60,111 nt of DNA, taken from NCBI GenBank assembly GCA_032433595.1, contig JASWJB010000276.1:1-60111 (forward strand). Reading direction: 5' to 3'. This DNA is from Conoideocrella luteorostrata (taxonomy: Eukaryota > Ascomycota > Sordariomycetes > Hypocreales > Clavicipitaceae). Shown piece after piece: positions 10,728 to 22,214 of the stretch. The notes beneath the pieces were generated by a model. It searched no databases. It saw only the letters and a list, made by a program, of their open reading frames with translations, and was not told the origin of the DNA. How positions within the stretch are numbered: position 1 is the stretch's first letter; every line of letters starts with the position of its first letter. The position numbers were made by a program, and so were the translations under genes.

Positions 10728-11621
10728 ATGCTAGTTTAGCGTCTAAGTTAAATAATCGGTAGGGGCTAAACGTACAACGAATAAATCAAGAGATTCTAAT
10801 CAAGACAATCGTTCATTACTAGCAGAAAGCTCTAGTAAGGCGGCTTGTGGCACTCACAATGTTTAGCTAACTCCGTCCTGTGGTACTTAGGAGTCTTCGC
10901 ATAGTCATGTCATTGCACCTGTGGCCATGTAGTCGGCACATTTGTACTTGTACTACTGAGAAGGTCGGTGTGAGAAATACGGGTTGCGTGAGAAACTTAT
11001 CATCAAAAAAAGGTTTCTGGATTTGGATATCTGAGTATATTATTATGCATTCGGGCTGGGCCAATTTCCACTGCCGAGCCCGTCATTACCGATCAGCAAC
11101 TGGAAGCTTTGGTTGGCATCAGTTACTGATCGCATGGTTGTTATATTTCTCAGCAAGCGCATCTATCCAGGATAGTTGCCATAAAAGTGTCCATGTTTGT
11201 CTACAGCTTGAGTTATTGGTAAAACAATATCGTATGAACACTAGTAATTTCTCAACCTGAGAATTTGGTCGTTACACATGCCGTCAAATACTGCTGGAAT
11301 AGTGCTCTTCTTGACGCGTCATGGTTCGACAGAGGCGAAATTTCGCCCAGGTAAGAACCCTTTCCTCACCGATTAGGTTCCAATACATAAAAATCTCCTT
11401 GAGCGTCAACAATGCATGTTCAATGCCATACTCCGCGCACTTTCACCATGGTTCGGAAATTTCGTCTGTAAGGAGCTTTGGTGCAAAAATTAGGCTATGC
11501 TTTCGTACCAGCTTGACGCTCCAACATGGTCAACTTTCGAACCATGAGTGAATCGGCTAAAGAAGTACTATATGCAAGGCTCAGAAATTCAACTCTTGCC
11601 TGCCTCAAGAATAAAGTAGTG
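10728..11621. other. Intergenic region with a phosphoglycerate-mutase-like short frame
   Basis: No complete gene was found. On the plus strand, an ATG at 11278 opens a 25-codon frame containing LFLTRHGSTEAKF followed by a GTAAGA donor-like site. LTRHGST resembles the RHG phosphohistidine motif at the start of the phosphoglycerate mutase family. No downstream exon with the rest of the fold could be found, so this is at best a relic. Confidence 0.35.
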
Positions 11622-13594
11622 CTATGTTTTCGCTCGGTTTCGCTCGACGTTCCCATCTCCATGGACTGGTGGATGAACGCGCTCAGGCGGCGAGTTGGTG
11701 TAACGATCCTCAGGCTCATCGTCGTAGTCCTCTTCAGATTGCGTTGAATGGCTATGTCCGTGACGCATAGGAGGTGCGCCGGGACCATCAATTAAGTCCG
11801 CCGAACCATGGCTACCCTGGCTATGGGGAACGGGACCACCCTTCTGGGAAGCTTTGCTGCCTTTCTTGCTCTTCCTACCCTTAGCTTTAGCCTTTTCCAG
11901 TAATCTCCTTCGTTCAGCTTCCTCTTGACGTTGGCGACGATCTTTGACCTCATAATCTCGTATTAGAGCCCTAGGTGGTTCCCCAAATATTCGCTCATAT
12001 TCGCAAAATTCACAAATCCACATGTCTTCGAGTTTGAGCGGGTTGTGATGAAATCGTTCAGCAGCCATCTGTTTCCGCCGGCGTGCTGCCGTATCCAATT
12101 CCTTCGCAAGGTGGCGCCGCGGCTTTCTGCGAGTTGAGCTGGGTGGGCCGGTGGCAACATTCGACAACATATCTAAACTCGAATTGTTGCCCGAGCTCAT
12201 TGTTGACAGCAATTCTGGTGCCTGGACAGCCATGTTGTGTCGAGAAGGTTGTCCTTAATTCAACACATAAGCATGAGCCGCTATTTGTGGTTGTAAAATA
12301 GCGAAGCACTTACCAGGCCACTGCACAGTCCTTGAAACTTGAGAATCGCACGTGAATGTGAACTGGGCTGAGGCGGGTGAAGCGTTGGGAGTAGAGCGGT
12401 GTTGCTGAAGGAGGCTCACATTCTCTTGTCCCTGTGGCGGGAGCTTCCCAGCACTGGCGATAGCGCTAGAGATGATGCCGCCACCTTCGTTTCCTAAAAT
12501 GTTTCGCCAGTCAGAAATCAAACCTTGAAGGGGATTGAACTAAACGAAACAAAATCATGCCAATGAGTATTGGGTTATCAGAGTCTGAGGAGTAGGTGGT
12601 GTGAAAATGAATATATCGAGGAAGAAACATATCGGAAGTCTCGTAACGTATGGTGATGAGTGTGTTGCCTATAGTCTTTAAGTGGTCCTTGAGGGCAACG
12701 AGAAGAAGAGCCGATACTTCCAGTAACACGGAAAGGTACGGGTCTCCAAAAGATATGTAATTTATAGGAGGGATCAAGAAAAGATGCACTTTGCAGAGTG
12801 ACCATACCTGCTGACCACTGACCTGCCCCGAGCTTCGTCCCCATTGCAGGCCAGGTATTAATACCATCGTGTAACGTTCGTAATGGGCTCCTACCATTCC
12901 TAGAACGTCCCAGCCTGCCTCTTCCAGGCCCTGAGAATCCTTGATTATTTGCAACATATGATGTTGACGATGAATAGCCGACAGGTGCTTGATACGGCCG
13001 TTCTATCCCATGACTACCTTCGATGATTGGTGCCGCTGGGTCTGTAGATATCGCCAAAGCACTGGCTTCGCTGTTGAGTCCATGAGCTCCATTGACAGAT
13101 AAGTCTCCAGCAGATGGTATCTTTCGTTTCTTTTTATTGTTCGTCTCAAACGAATCATAGCCATCCAAAGATGAGGTGGCGGAAAGAGGTGGTTGAGGAT
13201 TCGCCTGCCGGGCTCGGTCTGGCCGAACAGGTTGTCGAATTGTTGGACCCAAAATCTCTGGCGGTGATCTAGTCACCTGTGTACTCCGGATTGCTGTAGC
13301 CTCTGCCTTACCACGTTCTGAGAAAGTACTGTTTCGTTGTGAACTAGTAACGCCTGTCTGGTCTTGGACGTGGGAGACCTGTGTCGCGTCCGAAATATCA
13401 GCAGAGGGTCGAGTGCCTTCCTCCTTAAGAGTATAGGGAGGATAGTGGAAGAGTGGCAGGGTTCCATGTGTGGAAGATGGGTATTTAATCGAATCAGCAA
13501 CTTCCGGGGACATTCGTTCGCGGAGCCGACGTTTAGGCAGTGGCCGTATCGGCCTCTCTGGAAATAGCGACGACACAGTATCCGGTGACATCAT
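11622..13594 (-). CDS. Conserved fungal protein with a C-x2-C motif, unknown function
   Basis: A multi-exon gene read from 13594 downwards. Exon 1 encodes an N-terminus with SLFPERPIRPLPKRRLRERM and SPEVADSIKYP, a pattern I associate with an unnamed Pezizomycotina family. A later exon (12539-12314, starting FNPLQGLISDW) ends at a GTAAGT donor and joins in phase to the last exon (12214-11622). The last exon carries the best-conserved block, MWICEFCEYERIFGEPP, followed by a basic helical stretch rich in Arg, Glu and Lys. The C-E-F-C pair may be half of a metal site, but no second pair is obvious. The exon-1 end is uncertain: phases do not fit a simple junction, so the sequence between about 12805 and 12540 needs transcript data. 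An upstream in-frame ATG at 13732 would add a hydrophobic N-terminal segment; I prefer the later start by family pattern. Confidence 0.65.
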
Positions 13595-13732
13595 CGGACT
13601 ACACTCTGTTCGACGCCAACGAGATCTCAACGTTAGCCAGCAAATTCCCAGAGAGACAAGCGGACCGAGAAGAGAGATATGTAGTTTAGAAGGGACAGGC
13701 AAGCGAAACCAAGAGAAAATTGATATGGCCAT

Positions 13733-15873
13733 AATCCGGCGGTGCCCCGCACTTGGTCGAGTATGAAGCCGATGCGCTGATAGGAATCAAATATATGTAT
13801 TCATCAAAGCGTGAAACGGGATTCATGAGGCAGACGTAGGGGACAGAAGGGAAAGCATACCCATCAACCATGGCCGGCCTGAATCCCACACCCCGCAGGA
13901 GCAAGCCCAGGTTGAGGAAAGCGGCAAGCTGGGCGTTTCTAGTAGCCACGTGAAAGTACGATAGAGCTGGCAAGCAACTGTGCAGCCGCTAAAAAAGGAT
14001 TTGTCGTCGTTAAAATTTGCACGATGTCGCTGCAAAGATGACGTGGTGTGTTGGCGAGCAAACTCGAGCCGACTTCTTTTGGGCTCCGACGACGGTTTCT
14101 GGTTTTGAGAGTTAGCACATTGTCGTTCCGTCCAGTATTTCGGATTCTGTGAGCTGTCTATGACGAGCTGTCTATGACATGCTGTAGTGACTCTCCTGGC
14201 AATTATGTATGACATATGGAAGGGATACCATGGTTCCTCGAGGCCAAAGGCTACGACGTTTCCAGGTTGTGATCTTACCGTAGATGTATGGATGAGTATC
14301 AAAGAGGGACACCTCGGTCGGACCAAAAGGAGTGTGGTATTGTATAGCAAACGTCTAGGCTCAAAGTAGGCACAGGTATGCAAAATCGAAGCTTCATAGG
14401 CCAAAAGGAGGTTATAGCGGACGCAAACAAGAACGAAATCGAACAAGCTCGTTGCACATGCCACAAATATCAGTACGCTTTTGGTTGCAAATGACAGCAA
14501 TTCGTCGAGGTCGCTGTGTGATTAGGAGGCGAGCGTGCCACCACAGGCAGAGAATATTAGGTAAGCAGATCAACGTGTCAAGCAATATATACAAGGCGGT
14601 ACTTATTCACACCGCAAAAGCTAATCTATAAAGAGAGAAAGAAAGGGGAGAAGCCTACAGCACAGTCCCACCAGCATGCACGATATTTGATGTTCTCAAT
14701 TGTCTGTATATACCTCACTGCAGATGCCCTGCGGTGGTTGTTTCGCACACTCTGCCGTCTGGAAGTGACCGAGACTCGGGATTCCACCAATGTGTGATGT
14801 CAAACACAGGGGAGGTGTGACCTGAGCTGGGGCAGCGAGGCCCTGTAGTCGATTAGCCGAGCATTTCCCCCCCGATGGCAGCGATACTGGCATTGGTGTA
14901 CTCCGTACCTAAGCCGCCTCCCACCGACTCCTGCGTCGAAATAAAAAGTAGCGAGACTTTGGTAATAACCAATTCTCTCTTCTGCAACTGGTTCTATCGT
15001 TGCGGCTCCCGTATATTCTACATGGCGTCTGGGTTCAATCCGACTCGCCAATGGCCAGCCTCTGACTGAGATCTTGAGAGTCACTACGGAGTACTCCGTA
15101 CTTTACCTGGCTGGGTACCTGGCGAGACCGCATTGCCCAGATAGCTTGTCAATTGGCTGGGACCCTTGCGCCAGGCGTAGGGCAACTCAGTGCGTGAGCG
15201 GCTTAACAGCGTTGCAGCGCACAAGCGGTTCTGAGTTGGTCCAGTCATTTGCTCGGCGCAAGTAAGACTGGAGCTAGAGTTGATGCGGCAAGTGGTGAGC
15301 GAGCACGCACTTGAGGGTACGGGGTACCTGTGTACTTCGCAGTGTTGAACGAACTGCCCGCGCCCGCCAGCCACTAATCGTGCCGCCGTCGTCCCAGTGC
15401 TTCTTCCGCGTCCAGCAGAGAGCACCGACCGGCCCTCCTCTACCGGCTGCCAGTCTGCCAGTCGACCGTCCACCTCTCTCGTCCTGCTCTTTGCACCTTC
15501 GTTTTCCCCTCCTCCGCGATTCTGTCGTTTGCCATGAGCGCGTTGCTTCGGTCTCTGGCTTACTACGTCATGACATCTCGCCAATCCCTATTATTCACTT
15601 GTTGTTCCTGCCTCACGCCGTGCTCATCGTTGTGACCAGCTCGCACTCATTCTTACTCGGGCTGCTCCCCGGTGAACATTGACAAATACAACCATTAGAT
15701 GCTCGGCCGGCTCTCCCAGCTCGTCACCTAGCATTCCTAGCTTTAGAACGCATTTATACACCCTACCGATCTCGATTCGATACACTCCACCTCTTGCAAC
15801 ACGCCTGCGAGTCGTTTTCTCGTTTCCCGTTGTCCCTCCCCGCGGCGGCGCTCCCTCCTGGCACATTATTTCG
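13733..15873. other. Divergent promoter region
   Basis: 2.1 kb between divergent genes. A minus-strand frame at 13823-14500 (225 codons) is the longest but looks like chance. A 14-bp unit, GAGCTGTCTATGAC, is directly duplicated at 14151-14178. TACTCCGTA occurs at 14899-14907 and a perfect palindromic pair at 15085-15100. The stretch from about 15350 to 15870 is pyrimidine-rich and is probably the CTI6-like gene's leader. Confidence 0.5.
15085..15100. repeat. Perfect 16-bp palindrome of the TACGGAGTA element
   Basis: TACGGAGTACTCCGTA reads identically on both strands. It is two head-to-head copies of the 9-bp element sharing the central TA. It lies 774 bp upstream of the CTI6-like start codon. 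Confidence 0.9.
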
Positions 15874-17924
15874 ATGGCACCTCCGTCGCCACGGCGATCC
15901 TCGAGAGCTCGCGCAACCAATTCCCAGTCCCAGCAGTCGGTCTCCTCGTCAGGGACGTCCGGGCGTCAGGAGAGAAGCACCAGATCAGTCCACAAGCCTT
16001 CGTCGGAAAAGTCGACTCCGACCGCTTCCCTCTCTTCAGAGCCGCTGGACGATTTTGACGACACCCTCTTAGGCAGAAGACGCAAACGCGGTCAGCCCGA
16101 CGAAGTCGATCAGAACACACGAAACGAAAATACAGTCATGGCAGATGTTAGTGACGATTTGCAAGATGACGAGGACGAGGCAGTCCGCTGTCTCTGCGGT
16201 TCAGAAGACTACCCTGGCCCTCCTCCCGTTGAAGGTCCTGATGCGGATATTTTTGCGGCCATAGAACTTACCGATGAAGTTACGGGCTTTTTTGTCCAAT
16301 GCGACATTTGTAAAGTCTGGCAACACGGCGCCTGTGTGGGTATTTTCAGTGCAGAAAGTTCACCTGATGAGTATTTTTGCGAGCAGTGCCGCAAGGATCT
16401 GCACAAAATCCACATCGCTACGAACGGGTGAGTAGTGTCAACTTCAGCTTCAACTTCAGTTTGCAACTCGTCCAGACGCAATTGCCTCCTCCCTTGCACC
16501 ATCCAAATTTTACGCTCCTCCGGGGCTCAGGGAACGCAACTACCTGCTGGTGCGGAATTTCGGACAGGCCGAACGCGCAAGACTTTACTCATGCGCCCAT
16601 TACCACAACCTACCCGAAACTTTTCAGTCTTGCCATCTATATTCTAGCTCTAACATAATCACAGACAAAAATATTCAAAATATGTCCCACTGAATCAACA
16701 ATCCCGTGCCACCTCCCGCGCGACTTCAATTGCCAAAGACGACAAAAATGGTTCCAAAAACTCCCGTCCTAGCACGGCCACTCAATCTTCAAAACGACGC
16801 TCTACAATGAATAGTCGCGATGCGGCTTATGATGACGAGCAGCTACGCCGAGCCATTGAAGCAAGCAAAGAGGATAAATCTCCAGAGGCGGTTGAATCAA
16901 GTACAAGACGTGCCAAACGGGGAAGAAGTGACAGTGAAGAGTTCGTTCAATATCCTATTATACGATGCCAGCCCTAGGCACTAATGCCCAAGTTAGGAAC
17001 AACAATGTCAGTGTCAAGCGACAGCGTACGAGTTCTCGATCCGTCTCCCCACCGATTGAAAAGCCGGATCCTATAGATGACGGTGCTTCGGGCGACGACA
17101 CGGAAACCCACAACGAGGCCAAGAAAGCAAGAAATAGCAGAAACCAACGAGAAAGGTCAGAAAAGGAAGACAAAGAACGTCAGCGGCAAGATGCTTCGAA
17201 CAAACGCAAGGGCCGAGCAGAGCGCCGCCGAGGAGACGGTAATTTTCGCCCTTCCCTTCGCCTACTGCTGGTAAGCAATACTAATTTTCATAAATTAGAC
17301 TCAGATCTCTCGGAGGAGTTGTCCGCAGCGTCTGCCAAGCTGGTACAACAAAAGCCTGTTGACTCACCAACGAAAGAAGAGTCGCCTTCGCTTGCTCCCG
17401 CGCCAGGCACTCCGCCCGCAACCAATTCAACAGCTGGCAGCTCTCATAAGAGGGGAGCTCGAAGTAATAGAAGGGGGAAAGGAAAGAATCAATACACAAA
17501 AGATCGCGAAATTGACGAGGGTTCACCTGCACGGTCTATGTCCAGAGATATTCAGAAAGGTGACGAGGCTACAACCACTGGCCATTCGAAGTCATCCGTC
17601 AATGAACAAAAGAGTTCCAAGGCCAAGGCCAACATGGCTAATAAGATGAGCATGCACGACATGAAGCGCCGAGTAGCTGCCATAATGGAATTCATATCAA
17701 GAACTCAAGTCGATCTCGCTACCGAAGCACCTTTGAGCCAAAGCTCCAGCGGTCGGGAGACGCCGCAAGAAAAGCAAGAGTCGACGCAAACAAACGGCAA
17801 CACCACCAATGGCGACGCACCAGAGCCTTCTGATGCGAACCGTTTCAAGGAGCTGAATTGTATAGAAATGATGGACGTTCTGACACGAGATATGGTCAAG
17901 TGGCAGAACCAGTACGCACTATAA
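15874..17924 (+). CDS. CTI6: PHD-finger protein, CTI6-like subunit of the Rpd3L histone deacetylase complex
   Basis: Four exons (15874-16427, 16665-16940, 16997-17238, 17299-17924) join in phase to 565 residues. Residues about 104-177 form a PHD finger with zinc ligands in RCLCG, FVQCDICKVWQHGACVG and YFCEQC. In this family such fingers read methylated histone H3 tails. Exon 2 begins with QKYSKYVPL, which I recognise as characteristic of CTI6. The C-terminus has an MHDMKRRVAAIMEFISRTQ helix. Between them the protein is charged, with nuclear-localisation-like basic runs. Yeast Cti6 belongs to the Rpd3L deacetylase complex and connects it with Tup1-Cyc8 repression. I start at MAPPSPRRSS because the longer upstream frame has no family resemblance. 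Intron 2 uses an unusual GTTCGT donor; without it the frame meets a stop. Confidence 0.8.
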
Positions 17925-18535
17925 AAGGTCGGATGGGTTAAAATCTCATCCAGTCAGCACGCGGAGGGAGCCACTTGTTCTTGTCTTGGCTCACCTCTCC
18001 TTTTCGAGGTTATCTCTATTTTGGGCGATAGAAGTTTTGTGTACGATACCAGCATGACTTGCCAAATGGCGGCGTTTGGATGGATGCATCGTCGGCGTCC
18101 CGGCAGAATTTTTTTTTTGTTATTTTGTCTTATGTTTCTTTTAACAAAAAAAGGAAGGGCAGGCACAGCGATGATAATGTTCCGTCATACGAAGGGCCAA
18201 TTGCATGTGCTCGAAGAGTGTACTGATTGGGAAGCATATCCCATGCTCATGTTTCAACTTTTTCCACTTTCTGCTTTCTAAATATACCCCTTTCAAGCCA
18301 CCACAAGCATGGCGGGTGTGATGACTTTTCCGGGGGCTGGGGTGGTTATGTCCGATGAAGGATTGGTAAAAGGGAATAATGATGAGTTCCTCTACATGTT
18401 TCATTGTTTTTAGATACTATAACCAACAATCTGGTTTTCATGATGGTCTAGTCTTATGCATACACATATGATACAGACAAATTTCTACACAAACCTTGAT
18501 GCCGTTACATGACAATCGCGCTCCATATCAAATTG
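17925..18535. other. Convergent intergenic region
   Basis: About 600 bp between convergent genes, with T and A runs near 18110-18155. It presumably carries the 3' UTRs of the CTI6-like and MTG1 genes. Nothing else was recognised. Confidence 0.5.
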
Positions 18536-19552
18536 CTATTCCCCCTTTCTCTCTCGCTTCCTGGCCTCTTTTTGAGCCTTCTTAGCCTGATGCAAACTCA
18601 GCGCCGGCTGCGCCAACATAAGTTCATGCGCACGAATATCCTCGTCCCCAAGACTATCCAGCACGTGTTTACCGAGCTTCCCATCTCGCCACTGAGACAA
18701 CATCCTTGCAGCGGCTTCTCGCCAATTTGGAAGACCTCCCGTCTTGAGTTTTCCATCTCGTTTCGCCACAGCAGTCAGAAACTCGTTGACATCATTAGTC
18801 GGCTCACAGTACCGGTTGTATAGCTCTGGATTCCACAGATTCATCCGATACAACAAGTAGTCGGCCAGGACTTCATCCGGTATCAGCCCTTTTTTTATCC
18901 CATGCGCGAGGGCTACCTTGATCATGGTCTCGCCATCTTCCACGTAGGGTTGAAAAATCCCAGGCGTATCCAAGATGAAAACCCCGCCGCCAATACCGCC
19001 TTTCTCCTCTGATTCCACAATGCGCACTGCTGTACCGACTTTGCGAGTCACACCAGCCTGATCGCCCGTCTTGGCTGCTTTGGACTTTTTGCCGGGGGTG
19101 CCGACCTTGCGCAGCGCATTCAGGAGGGTGCTCTTTCCGACGTTGGGCATGCCAACCACCAGGGTGCGCAAGCCGGTCAACGAATCCTGCTGTAGGGCAG
19201 TGTGCTTGAGTCGCCTCAGAAGCGCTTCCGTGGTGGCTGGCCTGTTTTTGTCCCAGAATATCACCTTGTCGTCGCCGTATAGTCTCCGCAGGATCTGCTT
19301 CGCGGATGGCGTGTCGGTGCCGAGATCGGATTTCGTGTAGACCAGGAGGCGCTCTCGGCCAGCGATGGCGGCCTCCAGTGTTGGGTTTTGGGTGGAAAGG
19401 GGGAGGCGAAAGTCGCGGCATTCGAGGACGAGTGATATGCTCGAGAGGAGGGATTTGATCTTGTTTGCGCCGGCGTGGTGGTGGCCGAGGAAGTAGGTCT
19501 TTGGGATGGACGACGGGATGCTGAAGCAGCTGCGGGGTTGGAAGAGAGCCAT
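18536..19552 (-). CDS. MTG1: Mitochondrial ribosome-assembly GTPase MTG1 (YlqF/RbgA family)
   Basis: An intronless 338-residue frame. The GTPase motifs are circularly permuted: G4 (TKSD, residues 73-76) precedes G1 (GMPNVGKST, 134-142) and G3 (DTPG, 195-198). This order defines the YlqF/YawG class. The N-terminus, with IPKTYFLGHHHAGANKIK, fits the MTG1/RbgA opening where the protein contacts the large ribosomal subunit. Bacterial RbgA and yeast Mtg1 act in late assembly of the large subunit, here that of the mitochondrial ribosome on the inner-membrane matrix face. The basic, helix-rich C-terminus (KKAQKEARKRERK) is compatible with RNA binding. The gene is divergent from the BOR1-like transporter, with 816 bp between the start codons. 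Confidence 0.93.
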   Translation of the reverse strand: MALFQPRSCFSIPSSIPKTYFLGHHHAGANKIKSLLSSISLVLECRDFRLPLSTQNPTLEAAIAGRERLLVYTKSDLGTDTPSAKQILRRLYGDDKVIFWDKNRPATTEALLRRLKHTALQQDSLTGLRTLVVGMPNVGKSTLLNALRKVGTPGKKSKAAKTGDQAGVTRKVGTAVRIVESEEKGGIGGGVFILDTPGIFQPYVEDGETMIKVALAHGIKKGLIPDEVLADYLLYRMNLWNPELYNRYCEPTNDVNEFLTAVAKRDGKLKTGGLPNWREAAARMLSQWRDGKLGKHVLDSLGDEDIRAHELMLAQPALSLHQAKKAQKEARKRERKGE

Positions 19553-20368
19553 TGTGGAAGGTTGGCCTTGTGCATTACGGCTTGTGCAGTTCGGGGGTCA
19601 TTTTGAGGGTCTAAATTGTCGGATTGCTGAGTGTGCGGCTCTGCAATCAGTCTTTCGTTGAAGACGTTGGGATATGATGATACCGGCGCTCGACAAATCG
19701 TGAAGCTGCCTGACGCAGCATGTTTAGTGACCCTAAAAGCGGCAGCAGGGGTCTATGCATGCACGCACGTGTAGATAAGATAAGAGTAACTCCCTAGTTA
19801 GTTAGCGTGGAAAAAGAAAGGACCCAAGCAGCTGACGTCATACCTTGATCTGGGGTGGCCAGTAAGTAGTTGCATTTCTCCCACGAGCCCTTCTAAAAGT
19901 CTTGGCTTTTGTGTGGTACAGCAAAAACTCAACTTTCAGTTGTGAATAGTTGAATCTTGGCTTTTCTTGGCTATTACACGTTATTTTGCGCCTTTGTCCA
20001 ATGGCAAGGAGATATATGGGAATCAGTCCGCCTCAGGGCAATGAGGGGCGCGCGAACAAGTCTGGTTCATATATTACTGTGTTAGCCCAAGCACACGATC
20101 ATACGCCAAATAAAAGAATTCACATTTAGCTCTTTTCGTCGCATTGAGAATACATGTGTTGATGCTGAAATTTGAATCTTTTTTTTCTTCCTTTCTTTTG
20201 GAATCTGTTAAGATTCAGATAAAATACTCTTCTTCATGTTTGTTCTATGAGTTACAAAACAATCATCGGCTGCCATCGCGATCACACATAGCGAAAACCA
20301 GAACAATCACACGCCCGCTCATGAACGAGAGCAACCAACTAACTAACAACTAACTAACTACCGCCAGT
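19553..20368. promoter_or_regulatory. Shared divergent promoter between MTG1 and the BOR1-like gene
   Basis: 816 bp separate two start codons on opposite strands. Directly before the BOR1-like ATG lies a run of TAAC/CTAA units (20335-20361), probably in its leader. No specific operator could be identified. Confidence 0.45.
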
Positions 20369-22214
20369 ATGAGGACACACTTTGGTCCTGGAGGGAAGCT
20401 TCGGCCATTTCGACTACTGAGGCAGGATGTCGCCAATCTTCGAGGGCGCTACTTGTCCGACTGGACGGTCTTCAACCAGCAGGTGTTTGCGAGCTCGGTG
20501 TACATATTCTTCACGAATATTCTACCGGGCATCACTTTTGCGAACGACTTGTTTGCTTTGACGGGCCAGTCGTGGGGGACTGTAGAAGTGGTGTTTAGCA
20601 CTGGTCTTGTTGGGGTGATTTTTGCACTGTACGCACACGAACACGCAGACGCAACAGCTCACCCTCTCTTTCTCCCCCCCCCTCCCTTCTCTCTCTCTGT
20701 CTCTGTGTGTCGGTAAACATTTGATAAGCTTGCAAGTATTTAACACCTCTGAACTAGGTTTTCTGCCCAGCCATTGACGATTCTCGGAGTGACAGGTCCG
20801 TTCTCCGTCCTGGCAGAGAATGTGTACAAGCTGTGCTACAATAACTTCCAAGTATGCTACGCTCAGTATTCTCGCCATGATTATCCCTCCCAACACTCAC
20901 ACAGCCCAGGTCGATTTCCTCGCCTTCATGGCTTGGGCCCTCATCCACGCCGGCTGGATGCACTTCGCCCTGGCCATCTTCAACGCCCACGACTGGACTA
21001 TGCAGTACGTCACGCACTTCAGCGCGGACATCTTCTCCCTCCTAAACAGCGTCATATACTTCTACAAAGCAGCCATGGCTCTCCAGCGCACACACCGCAA
21101 TGTCTCCCTTGCAGCGTTCCTATACACCATCATAGGAGCTGCGGGGACATGTCTTCTCGCCATATTCCTGTCAACAGCTAATTCTTGGCGACCCTTGTTC
21201 CATAAGTACATACGTATCGGGCTTGCAGAATACGCCGCAGCCATTTCTATCGTCTTGTGGATCGGGATACCTCACATCGGGGAGCTTGCGGAACTGGATC
21301 ACGAGCGTCTTCAGGTCCAATCTGCCTTCCGGCCGTCCAGTCCACAACGGCAGACCTTCTTTGTCGAGTTTTGGAATCTCCCGGTCCAGTGGGTCTTTTT
21401 ATCAGCCATCCCTGGAACCATAATTACCGTGCTGTTTTATTTCGACCACGAAATCAGCAGCATCATCTGTACCGTTGACAAGTACGGCGTCAGGAAGCCC
21501 GGGGGCTATGCCTGGGACATCGTGTTACTTGGCTTCACCACCATACTCTGCGGCATACTTGGTCTTCCGCCGGCGAACGGACTGCTGCCCCAGGCACCCT
21601 TGCATGCAGAGTCACTGTTACACTACGTCCGCGATCCGACGCGCCAGGAAACCACCGATGAATCGGGGGATGTCGTCGTCGTCGTCGTCGTCGATACGCA
21701 GCCGGTAGCCAGGACCTATGAGCAGCGATACTCACATCTCATTCAGGCCGCCCTCATCCTCATATGCATCAGCCCACCTTTACAAAACCTTCTGGGCTTG
21801 ACACAGACGTCCGTCCTGGCAGGCCTGTTCATGTTCATGGGATACCAATCACTTACAGGAAATCCCATCCTCGATCGTATCTTCCAGCTTCTTACCCCGA
21901 TGACCGAGCTGCCCGAGCTGCCGTCGGGTGTCACCTGGTTAGGCATTCACAGTTACACAATGGTTCAAATCATCTGCACAGGCATTGTCTTTGGCGTGAC
22001 CCTCACTGTGGCAGCTCCCACGTTTCCACTCGTCATTATTGCATTAGTGCCGGCGCGGTTGACGCTCATGAAGCGGATCTGGTCGCGCGAGACACTGAGG
22101 ATGGTAGATGGTTGGGCATGCCGTCCCGGCAAGCCTGAGGACGAGGAGGTTGCGGTTGTTACATCAAACGTTGGTTCGTCGGATGAAGAGAAGGGTGGTG
22201 GTTCGTCGTCGTGA
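20369..22214 (+). CDS. BOR1-like HCO3-/borate transporter family (SLC4) membrane protein
   Basis: Three exons (20369-20628, 20758-20851, 20910-22214) join in phase to 552 residues. Exon 1 ends within the first membrane helices (FFTNILPGITFANDLF). Exon 2 restores FSAQPLTILGVTGPFSVLAEN, the strongly conserved core segment of the SLC4/BOR1 fold. The remainder has about ten hydrophobic segments, and PEKRD-like loops are absent. Yeast Bor1 exports borate at the plasma membrane, and animal relatives move bicarbonate; which anion is carried here cannot be told. A seven-valine run encoded by a GTC repeat (about 21669-21692) sits in a loop just before the last third. The tail is acidic and hydrophilic. 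Confidence 0.88.

Noticed and set aside
13823..14500. 225-codon minus-strand frame
   Set aside because: Composition is erratic, with no recognisable motif or splice partners, and it lies in a promoter region between divergent genes.
15025..15050. GGTTCAATCC resembling a tRNA T-arm
   Set aside because: No matching acceptor stem, anticodon arm or B-box spacing could be built around it.
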